60,921 nucleotides of DNA from a bacterium UBP8_UBA817 (GTDB lineage: Bacteria > Margulisbacteria > Marinamargulisbacteria > SXXA01 > SICP01), in contig CAMCZW010000009.1 in NCBI GenBank assembly GCA_945888435.1, forward strand, positions 1 through 60,921, in the 5' to 3' direction. The notes under the pieces are model-generated. The model had not been told where the DNA came from. It was given only the letters and a program-made list of their open reading frames with translations, and made no database searches. Of this stretch, positions 46,701-58,700 are shown one piece after another. Numbering within the stretch: the first letter of the stretch is position 1; the number at the start of each line of letters is the position of its first letter. Both the position numbers and the translations under genes were made by a program.

Positions 46701-49700
46701 GCAGATGTACTACCAGTTGAATCTGTTTGAACTGAAGCAAGTCGATGATCGTCCTGTCCACTTTCAAGAGCACTCATAATAACTGGATCGGCGAGTATTT
46801 CAGGAGAAACCTGGGTATTTAGACGCGCAAACATAAGCGGTATAAATTTCTGAGTATCATCCACATTAGAGTGTTGGCTAATTTTACCAAAGACACCCAT
46901 CATATCGGCATCAAGCGGGGCTTCTTTAAGATAATGGGTAAGGGCTTCCGAGAAATTATTTTTATTAGGACCTGTTAATAGCTGTGAGAATTCCGGTGCT
47001 GAAGCCGAAGAAACAACCCGAGAAAATGCATCAGAGGCAACGTTTAGTCCAGAATCAGGAAGCGGCGCTGACGTATGCATTGCCATCAATCCAGACAATT
47101 CAGAGAGGGATTGAGCGGTCGCAAGTTGATCCTGACTGACAACGATATTTGTTCCACTCAGTGCATTTAAGGCATCCGCAACTTTTCCAAACTGGACAGA
47201 AAACTCAACCGGTTTAATCGTTGGATCAATCGCTGAAAGTAGTGTCAATTGATCCGAAAACGCCTTAAGAGGATGATCCGGTTCTCCTGCTGGAGTGGCA
47301 GGTGCCATTTCCCGTAAAATCTCAGCTTGATCTTTAAGTAAACCGGAGAAGGTTTTCATAGCGTCATCTGCATACATAGCGCGTGCCATTCCATCTCGGA
47401 CCAAACCAGACCGTGACCCACTACCATCCGCTTCCGAAAATCGAGTTTTACCATTCATTTCACGAACAATTTTGTACTCTTTTTCAGCGGTCGCAATCAA
47501 AGATTTAAGACTGTCTTTAACACCCTGATCAGTGGCTGTAGCTAAACTACCTTTAAGCTCCATTATTAAATCCGAATGAAATAATTCAACCGCCTGACGA
47601 TCGGCCGGAGAAGATTTAGGTGTAATGGCCGTACTGACGGATGAAATCAATGCCGCCAGTTGAGGAGCTTGATGATCATTACCTAGAGGTGCATTTACAA
47701 TACGGCTTCGGATTAAAGCGATACCCGTACGTCGATCGCCACTATCCACCACCATTCGGCGATAGACTTCTTTTAGCTCTGCAGGGCTTTGAGACAATAG
47801 TTTATTAAAAGTACTACGTGCAACCGCAGAATCGCCACGGTTGGCTTGTCGTAGTTCTCGAGCAACTGCCGCCGCTACACCGCGGGTGCCAATATTACGA
47901 GCCAACGAGTCTTTAACGGGGCCTCCAACATAATCCCTGCTTTCAGCCACATGTTTAGAGAGTTGAGCCAGATTAATTTGGAGAGGCTCTGCAAGTTGGG
48001 CATTAAGGACATCAGTTTCATGTGAAACAGCAGATGTAAATCGATCAATCAGGCTTTGTCTTTTAGCGCCATCAGAACCCTCTGTCACAGTAACCGCTTC
48101 AATGGCCTTAATTGTGGCATCAAAAATAAGATTACCCGCATCGACGCTCTCAACGGATCCTGAGGGGGCCCCAGAAGGAAGCGTTTGCGCACGATTAGCC
48201 AAAGCCGCCGCAACTGACTTCGCAAGATCATCCAAAAGCTTATCTTGTGTAGACTCCGCTCTAAGTCCGTCACGAAGTAACTCAGATCCAGGTGCAGATT
48301 GCAGCTGATTAAGAGTGTTAATTGTTTCGCTCTTGCTTTTAACAACATCGGCTCCAACTTCAGCAACCCGCTTCGAAAGAGCCTTGGTGTCTGAATCTAA
48401 AACAATACCGCCTCTTCTTCCGTTATCTCCATCTTCAACTCGTTGTAAGTAGCTTTGAACCTCAGGATTAGATAAGTTTTGATTAATATTCAACAAGGTA
48501 TCTTTTAAAGCATTTTTGACTTTATTAGCCTCGGAACCTTGGCGCATGAGCTGTGTTGTAAAATCTCGCGCTTCCTCAGTCGCACCTCCTCGCATCGCAT
48601 TTTGAAGCAAAATAGATAAATTAACTAAATTATCTTCTTGTTCAAATAAAGATAAAGTTCCTGGGGCATCCGATTTAAGCTGTTCAGTGAGCTCTTTGAG
48701 CAGGGTCCCCGCATCAGATGCAGTATTCTCATGCGTATCACGATTATAAGTCAGCCTTTCAGCCATAGCCTTTTGGTTAAGACCGCTATGTGTCCCTTGA
48801 CCGGCCTTGGACATAGTTGGCGAAAATTGTTGTTTGGCAAGTTGAGCATTAAAAAATGATTGAGTTGCCCGGCCCCGGTCAATAATCGTCATAAGATTAC
48901 CGACATCAGCAGGATCGATAGCGTTAGTAAGTGCCTCAACCCCAATCAATGAGGATAAGTTGGCCAATGCTTTTTTAGCGTTTTCAGATTGTACGGGAGT
49001 GGCCTTGTTTGGACGAAATTCATCCGGTTGAGCAAGATTAGGGTCCGCCTGTTCCATCAGCCGATTCACAAGCTGACGAAGCACAGATTCATTCGTTTGC
49101 AAGATAGAAAACCCAGAGTCTCCTGCAAGATCCTCATCCGTTAAACGAGAAATAAGAAGTCCGATATTATCAAGTCCAATCAGAGCCTGTATCGATTCCT
49201 TACCGCGAGTTTGTTTAAATTGAAGCCCAACAGCACTCAAGGCAAGTTCCGCTTCATCCGCACGATCAAGTCCATCAACCGCTAAAAAGCGCTCTCCAAT
49301 AATCGGGATGTGGGTAAGAACGCTCCGATTAGTAATATCTTTATAAAATCGAGTTTCATCAGATGTCATGACCCCTAATAACTGGTTCATCGTTTTTTGG
49401 GCTCCTGAAGATTCAGACAGCTCAATCAAGTCATTCATGATTAAGTCAAACTTATCACTATGTTGACGCTCAAGTTCTTGCATAATTAACCCTAAATATC
49501 GTTGGCTCATCTCAGGGGTTGATCCCGAATATTTAAGGAGCTCTTCTCCTAATTTAAGAACAACCATCGCCGCTTTTCTAACGTTAGCCCGATCCTTGGT
49601 TTGCTCACTTCGACTAGGACCGTCGCCACCTTCAGGCGGGGCAGAATCAATCATTAGCTTATTAATGGTATCCACTGCGTTTTGAGCAGAATCAAAGATA

Positions 49701-52700
49701 GTCCGTTCAAGATCAAGTTTGCTAGTCGAGTCTCGCCCGTCAAAGTCAAAAATATCCTTAAGAGACATCGTTAATAAGCTGACCATGGCATTAACGTCGT
49801 CGTCACCCAAAAAGGTACGCATGTTTTTCATTAAATCATTGGGGTTAATTCCTGCTTGCTCCATTCGAGTCGCATTTTCAACCAAGCGTCGGTTATCAGG
49901 ATTCATTAATGATGTACTCACCATTGCCCCAACGGCTCTATTCATCACATTACCGGTCACATTATCAACATCTTCGGTATTGGTTGCTTTTCTCCATTTT
50001 TTAAGACCCCAGTCTCTAAGGCCGGCCCAATCAAGCTGCCCAACAACAGGGATGGCCGTCAAAATCGCAACCGCAAGCGCACCAGGGCTGGACAACCCAA
50101 GTACTTTGTCTAACGCTTCATCACGGGTAACACCGGGTAACCCAGCCGCAACCAATAGGACCCGAGCGATAGAATCCTGTCCGCCAGCCTTACCTCCGTC
50201 TGCGTAAGTTTTAAGACCATTTTTAAGAGAGTCTAAGGTCGCAGCAAGTTCTTTAGTATCGTCGTCGCTACCAGGCATTACAGCAGCTTGAGACAAATTG
50301 TCTGACATCGTCTTAAGGATGGAGTGAGAGGTGCGAAGCGCTTCCTGAGAACCGAGATCTTGGCCTCCCCGAGTTCTCATATCATCCAGTAAAGTTTCTT
50401 TAGTTTGCTGCTCTTTAATGGTCGCGACTACAGCCGCCAGGGTATTGATATTAGGATTGTTAGATTGAGGGATCAATCCTAATGCTGGAAGAGCTTTAAT
50501 CTCATCTTCAGTCATCATCATCCCAGACTGAGTCAGCCTTCCGGCCTCCGAAAGAAATCCGGCGTCCATTAAGGCCGAAATAATTCCCTTGGCATCCGCA
50601 GTCCCAACCTGGTTATCGGAGAGAGTTTTTAAAATGTCAGCCTCAGCATCTCCAGATTTTAAATTGGACATCATAAATAGCTCAGCTTTCTTTAAAGACT
50701 CAATAATCGCAACTTCATTACGGACAGAGTTCAACGCATCCACAACCAAGGCAATTTGCTTCAAATCTTGTGTCGTCTGACGAGATTCCTGCTCAAGAGA
50801 CGCCAATGCTTTGACTAACTTATCTCGGTTTATAACGGCAGCGTCATGTTGTTTAAAGCTATTATCACTCGCATTGATACTCGATAGACTTTCCTGAACA
50901 ACTGTTACTGTAGGACGCTGCTTCTGAAGGGCTTCAAGTGCTTGGCTAGTGCTAATTCCAGACCCTGGTTCAATCTCTACGATAATACTTTCATTCCCGG
51001 CCTTAAAAAGAATCGGGATAACGCCTGTTCTTCCAGGAGCCGCGAGAGGTTCCGCAATTGCGACGCGTCCATCACTAAGAGAAAGCTTGAATACAGGGGC
51101 CTCTAATAACTCTAGTCGCGCCACAAGCATATCTGCATACACTTTATCCGCATTTGATTTCATGGCCGCATCAAGTGTTTTAAGCTCACTGGCCATAGAG
51201 GTAATGCTACTTAGGAGATTCCCCTGTTTCGCAGCAAGGGGATCAATGGTTTTGAAAAAATTAGAAATATCATTAACCAAGCCAAAAACCGCACCTTGAG
51301 AAGCAGAGGCTTGATGAACGGTACTTTTCAGGATATCAAGCTGAAAATTTGGTAATCCCGTTGTCGCCTCTTTAAGGATCTTATCAATGGGATCGTCTTT
51401 GTCGTTCACATAAGCCATTGCATCCTTACTTCTAAAGCGACGGTCATAAAAACGGTCCGTAAATGTATAGAGGCCGTCAGAGCCTCCGCCTGAAACAAAT
51501 TTTTCTTTTTTAAGACCGGCAAGGACATTACCCGCCACTTTATTGGCCTCATCGCTAGGGATACCGCGTCTAGCAAGTGCATTTGCAAGAGCCCCTTGAG
51601 TAAATACCCCAAGTTCCTGCAACATATCCAAAGAACCTAAAAACTCATCAATTTTAGCGCTGGCTTTAAGCTTGCTGGCGGCATCAACCGATGCCCCTGT
51701 GTAATAAGCAAAAAATTCCTTCATCGGGTTTTTTTCACCGTCGATATCTGGTCCAACCAACTCACCTTTTAGAGCCGCGATTTGAGAAGGATCTTTAACC
51801 ATTACCTTATAAAGCTTGTCATGCGGAGTAGAGGTTCCATCATCAGAGACTTTTTTCGAAATAGCTTTCAGTACTCCACTATCAACCAGGAGTTTAATAT
51901 CAGAATCAGTCAGGTCCATCCCACTAAGTTGAGACCCACTCATGGTTTCCACCATATTTTCCAGAGCTTTAGTTAATTTTTCTTTCATTAATTTTGTGGC
52001 GCCACCGCTTCCACCGGTACCTGTCATCAGTAGCTTTAAGTCTGCACGTTGATCAGTAACCACAAGATCTTTAAAGCGTGGATCGGTAGTTGCAAATGCA
52101 TTAAACGTATCCTTTTCGTTATTAAGGATGGCGCCGTTAGTTTGTAAAACGATCGAAAACATAATCCGATCTAAATATTCTTTACCTTGTTGACGTTCCT
52201 TCAGTTCTCGATACCCAGGCATCGGCTCCGTCGGTCTAAGGACATTAAACCCTGGCAAAATACCCATTAATCCACGCCGTTTAAAAAATTCGCCAACGCT
52301 ATTAAGAACACTATTTTTTGCAGAAAACTGATCATGTTTACTGAGAACTTCCTCACGCACCTTCTCTAAACCTTTTAGTTCTAAATCAAGACGTCTGATT
52401 TCTTGCGGACTAGCCCCTGTATCCTTGGCAAGCTGGAGTCGTTCATTTTTGGTCTTAACATTTTTATTCGAGTCAGAAATTTCTTGCCTAGCCTGGTGCT
52501 CTATTTGCAGTTTTTCAATTTTATCTTTATTCTCAGACGTCATAGGCTGCTGCCTTAGTGACGCTAGTGTGTCGGTAAGATCTTTAAGTTGTTTCTCGTT
52601 ATTTTTAATTGTGGCATCTCGGCCAACATCACTCACATTTTTACCATTACCAAATACAAAATTTTTGACACCAGTGGCCGCATACAGCATTCGTTCATGA

Positions 52701-55700
52701 TTTTTAGCCTCAGTCTGAGCTATGGCTTTTAGGTTAAGGCTAATTCCTAACAGTTTAAATTCAGGGACCATAACATGCCTCATAACATCATCAGGGGTAA
52801 CATCTCGCCCCTTAATAGTCGCCTCGTCTTGAGCTTTGAGAACGGCCTTTAAAACAGATTGTTCAAGTTTACGTTTGACCTCAAGCATTTGGTCTTCGTT
52901 AATCCCAAATCCACTTTTGCCTGTATAAACAACCGCTTGTTTGAGTAGCGCCGCCATCACTTTAAAAAATCGTTCTTGGGCTTTGGCATTTTTTGCAAGG
53001 GCAGCATAAGTTCCTGCATCATACCGGGCAGATAAAACCGCATTCTCAAGTTCAGCGGTAGCGATCATCGGAAAGGCCCCTAAAGTAGTTGCCACATCAT
53101 GCATAACATCATTGCCTTCAGTAAGGCCCATCCTCATTTGATCATCATTAGCCTGCGCTGCAACAGACATGCTATTAGCTGCACCCTGATCACCAGAGTC
53201 CCCAGGTGCAACCATCGAAGGTGCTGCCGTAGAAACCAACATATCCGCAAGCATATGACTAAATAGACCATTTATCTTTTCCATCACTTTAAACGCCTGT
53301 TCTAGTTGAAAAAGATTACGAGAAGCTTCATTCATTTTATCTGCACTTCGGGTTGGCCCTGGGTCTCGTTTACTTCCATGCTTAATTAAGTTTGTAGTTT
53401 GGTCGAGTTTAGCCTCAGCAGATTTAATTTTTTGCTGATGATCTTTCAGCTGTTTTTGAGTCATTCCAACTGTACTTTTTGTTTTTAAATTATCCACAGT
53501 GGTTTGGGCTGTAACTAATTTTGCTCTATTCTCTTTAAGCGTTTGTTTTGCAACCTTTCCTTTCTCTTTAAGGTCATCTTTGAGAACTTCTCGTTGTCCT
53601 ATTTCTTTCTTCGTAGCCTTAAGATCTTTCTTATCTTTCGCGTACTGTTTTTTTTCAGCGCCGGTCATATTCTTTTTCTTACTGTCTACTTTATCTTGAA
53701 GAGATTTTTGATCGGTCTTCAATGCTTTCAGCTTATCGTGATTCGCCTTGGCATCCGCATTATGTTGGGCAAGCCCTTTTTTAGTCGCCCGTTGCTTATT
53801 TTCCTTTTTCTTTTTAGCAGTGGTGACAGCCTTCATCATACCGGCCTTAATCCCCTGCATAACCCCATCCGTAATCGCTTTAACCAATCTCTCCATATTT
53901 TGATTGCGTTGATCCGCAAGTGCCTGAACTGCTTGAAAAATCATCCCGACGGCCGCCAGCTGGCCTTGTTTAAGTCGGCCTAAAACACTGCTAAAAGTGC
54001 TGCCCATTTTGGCAGAATCGACACCGCTCATATCTGCAGCAACATCAGACTTGGCACTTAGACCACTAATAACAATGGTATTAATCAGCTCAACTCGTCG
54101 TGCTGCCCGCTCAATTTTGGCCTTAGCCTGTTGTTGAATCGCCGTATTAAATACAGTGCCGCCGCCAGTAAATTTGATTTGACTACTATTAATGCCCATA
54201 TCCGTTTTTTCATTATTACTGCGTCGTCCACCTGCATTCTGATTTCCACTTACAATTTTACTTTGGGCCTTCGCAATTCGAGTGTTGGATTGGCCTAGCT
54301 CTTTAAGATCAGCATCAGACGCAGTTCCGTTTTTCTTTTTACCTTCTAATTCCGTTTTTCTATCCTTAGCATTTTTTAATTCAGTTTTATCAACAGGATC
54401 AGCATGTTGATAAGTCAAAAATTCAGAGTCCATCTTAGGTGTTTGTTTTTCACTCATCAGACCGGCCATTGAAACTGCCACATTTCCAAGGGCTTGTGCA
54501 ATCATCTTCGCAATTTGACCTGCCACAATTTTTTTATAGATATTCACAAACTTATCACCGCCGCCCTCAGCCGGATCTGCAGGAGCCTTTTTAGGATATT
54601 GAATAAAATAAACTCCAATAAGTGCGACCGTAGGGGATTCAATCGATAAAGAAATTAACTCTGATTGGAAGACATTGTTCGCTTCAGACCTGGCTGCAAA
54701 TTCTTGGACAATGCCCTCCATCGCATCCGCCTGAAAGGAGTTATAACGATCAACAATATTCATACTCCGTTGAAAGAGGTTCGCTTGGCTGGCATAGCCA
54801 CACATTTCTTTTAAGACATTTTGTTTTTGCTTATAAAGCATCTGTAATGCCATCAATAAGATGACCCGAAGGGCTCCAATTTTGGCCAGTTTTTGAGTGG
54901 CTTCAATGGCTTTATGAAAATCAGGAGAAGTCATTGGGAGCGCGGTTGGTTTATAGGGATTATCCTGATTTGCAAGATAAACATCATTCATTAATTTCTT
55001 CTCTTCATTTTCCCAGTTAACCCATCGGGCAAGCGTGGCGGCATCATGTTCAATATCCCCAATGCTCCGCCCTGCAACGGCAACGGCATCTATCCCACTT
55101 CCACCTTGCCAAAGAGTCTCTTGTTTATGCCTATAATAATCGTTGACTGTAGTCGTCAGATCGGCCACTACTGTCGGATCTAAAACTCCAAGACTTCCGG
55201 TGCTATCTTCAAGCGATTCAAGATTAAAAAGCGCCGCAGTTGGATCAACTCCACCAATCATCCGATAAGGTGATCCTGGCGCAGAGCGATCAACCGATGG
55301 CATTCCCGCAATCCCTGCAGCCAAGGTTTGGTTGTCAGGGTTGCGATAGTTCGCATTTAGTCCAGAATATTGGGCCCCAGCCTTTTTCCTCAGAAGGTCC
55401 GCTTGTTCAATCGGAATAGTCGCCGCAGAATATGCAAATCGGTTAGCAGGCTCCTTAAGCAACGAAAGAAGAGACGCGGGGATCTTAAGGGCTCCCAGTG
55501 CCGCATCATCTTTAAGATAAACCCGTTTTTTATCTTTATTGGCATTTACAGTGGCCGCTTTAATCACCGCATCAACTTCCGCTTTCAAGCTGGCGATAAC
55601 TGATTTCTCATACGTTAAATAGGCATCCATCTGAGTTTCAAATTGGGCAAAGTTAGATTTCGGTGCAACACCAGACATATCCTTAGCCGCTTGTTGAAGG

Positions 55701-58700
55701 TGAGAGAGAAATGCATAAAAAAGATACGAAATCATTTTTATTTTATTAAATTCAGACCAATCGGTGCCTTCATGGGCGCTAAATGTAATCCCATGATTCC
55801 CACTAACCGTTGGGTCATATCCACCAGGACCTTCCTTGAAAAACATGCCATAACTATCTTTAGAGTAAAATCCATCTCCACGACTGGCCACGAAATCAGG
55901 AACAACATCCGTAAAAGAAGTATTTACATTATGAAAAGTCTTTTCGCCACCGCCGCCAAAGTTAATTTGACCGCTCAGACGCAACTGGTTAAATCGGTTT
56001 TCAAAATAGTCTCTCTGTTCAACAGATCCAGTCTTAAAGATACCTTTAATCGTACTAGGGTCCCCATCTTTCACAATCGTGCCGGTAGAGTTTTGATACG
56101 CCAGACTTTGATTTTGAAGGTAACGGCCATATTGAGCGTTATACGGATTGTCATAAGTTTGGATAACACTCGGTTTATAAAATTCATGAGTTCGATATTC
56201 AATACCCAAATCCCATAAGTTAAACACGGATTCTATCACCGCACCGCCGATCGTGTTCAACATGTAGGCAAAGTAGGGTTTATCATAGCCCACAATTTTC
56301 CCAATTGGATCCATGATCGTTCCAATAATGATAGAGGTCACTTCAATAGCAGCCTGAGCCGTCGTTCTAATCGTGCTCATAATGACGCGTTGCGCGGCCT
56401 TATAATATTCAAAACGGGCCGATACTAATTCATTAACTGAATCATTAAGACGCAAACTTTCCTGAAGCGTCGCATCAAAATGAGAAAACTGAACATTAAG
56501 TTCAGCTTCCAACGCTTGGCTAGCCACCCGGCTTCCACCCCCCAAAACAACCGAGCTCTGTTTACCAGAAAGGGCCTCTGCGGCCTGTCTCATATTTTCT
56601 AAAAGTAATTGCTTAACAAGTAAGGAAACCCGTAAAAAGTTCTGATACGCCACCATTTTCATTTTAACTTCCAAAGTTCGAGGAGCGTTAAAGTCCAAAT
56701 AGGCACGTTTACCAGAGCTGGTATCCGGCGGATCGGCCGGAAGTTCCGGCTTTCCAGATGCCGGAAGTTGAGAGTCTAGCTGCGCCAACCCATCACCCGC
56801 AGCGGTATTGGTTTCCAGCGCCCGATTTGGAGGGTCTAAAACCGCCTGTCTTGCCTCAGTAATCTTTGTCGCTGTCGTTACTAGCCGGCCAGTGACTGCC
56901 TGGGTTTCGCCCACAACAACTTCAAGCGTTGGATTCGCAACTAATTCGGCAAGCCGAGCCCGATCCGCAGCCTGTTGTTTAAGAAGGTTAGGGATACCCT
57001 GTAGAGATTCAAGCAGCACATTAATAGCATCCAGACGGGCCAGCTCAACCGTAGAGTCACGTCCTGCAGTCGTATTGCTAGCAACTAAAGCCCGAAGGCG
57101 GACTCTCTCATCTTTAAGGTCATTTTTACGACGTTCGGTATCTCGCATTTCTTGCAATTGCTGGGCGCCAGACCCTGCGGCAGGTGTAGTCGCGGTAAAA
57201 TCCATAGCTGCCGTAGTCTGTGTCGTCGAATCCGATGCCATATTAAATAATCTAGCCTTAAATTGCCTGGAGTCATCATTCGCATTTTGAACCGTTTCAA
57301 TACGATCACGCCCGCTCAGCGGATTATCCGATAATTCCCCTTGAATCCAATATAGAAACCCCATATTGACTGCCGGATTAGTCGCATCAAAGTCAGAGCT
57401 ATTTAAAATTGAAATCATCTGACCAATTTCAGAGTTTGCATAGATACCGGCGCTCGCCGCACCAGCGACAATTTTCGTCCCTCCAAGACCTGCTAAAAAG
57501 GATAAAATATCACCCTTAGAAACCCCCCCGTACGCCAACTGCTGTGCGGTGCCTTCAATCGATGTATCCTGAGCTCTCCACACAGACTCCGACCACCCTT
57601 GTGGCCAGGCCGACTCAGTACGGATAGGAAGCTTATAATCAGGAGTATCTGGATGCTCTGGGTCATCCCACATTTCAATTCTAGTAGTTAGTGTATAAGC
57701 TAACCGGGCTCTTGCCGCCGCATTTCGTGCAACAATCATTGATGCCGTTTGATTTAATGCAACCTTTGTGACGCTACGCTCATAGGTCAATGCTCCAGTC
57801 CATTCATCAGCCAAGGTTCCCGTAATCCCCAGCAAGATATTGCCGATAAGTACGCCAGGATCCATCTTAGAGGAATCTCCTGCCGTACGAGGCCAAATAT
57901 CAATCAGCATATTGACGCGTTTACTTTCAGCGTCATTAGTAGAGCTAATAAAATTAAAAAGCTCATTCGAAATATCTCGGATACCGCTGCTAATTTTAGA
58001 TTGCCATTTATCGACAGATTCAGAGAATTTTTGGAGGTTGTTTTTAGATGAACTATCTTTTAAATCTTGTCGGGTCTGCTCATCAAGATGGTCGCTGGAC
58101 ATCTCCTCAGATTCCATATAAATCAACTCAAGAATGCCAAGTCCTGCACGAAAAAGAGTCGTAATTTGGTTTACTTGGTCCAATACATTCGTAATATAGC
58201 TATAAAATGCACGGTCATTAATCTCAACTGATACCATCGAGAAGTCTGTAATGGCAGAAGTAGAGGGTGAGTTAAATGGGATATCAACACGTTTCAGGGT
58301 AAAAAACTCAAAATTCTCATAAGAAGTAAACCCTGAAGCGGTAAGTTCATCCGGCGTCTTATCAAATGAATTATAAAACGTATTAACCGAAATTTTACCT
58401 ATGTCTACCGTTTCATAAAGATTAAAAATCTTATAAATCGTCGCGTTATCACTTAATAAATCAAATTCCGATCTAGAAATAGATACCAAAACCGGATCCC
58501 CATTGGGATAGCGCATCGGGGTGTCTGTGCCTGGCACCAGTTTAGCCACTCGGTATTGAGAAGAACTATTCCCATACGCATTCGTCAAAGCGGCCTTGGT
58601 TCCACTATATGCAACAACAGACTCTCCTTTAAGAGCTTCAAGCCTACCGACGTTATTGCCATCAATAGTGAATGTTTCAAAATTACTTCCAGAGGAATAT

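Noticed and set aside
49719..50207. Plus-strand frames of 100-190 aa inside the giant gene (for example here and at 55643-56218)
   Set aside because: They are antisense shadows of the continuous giant frame, lack ribosome-binding sites and show low-complexity or biased composition.
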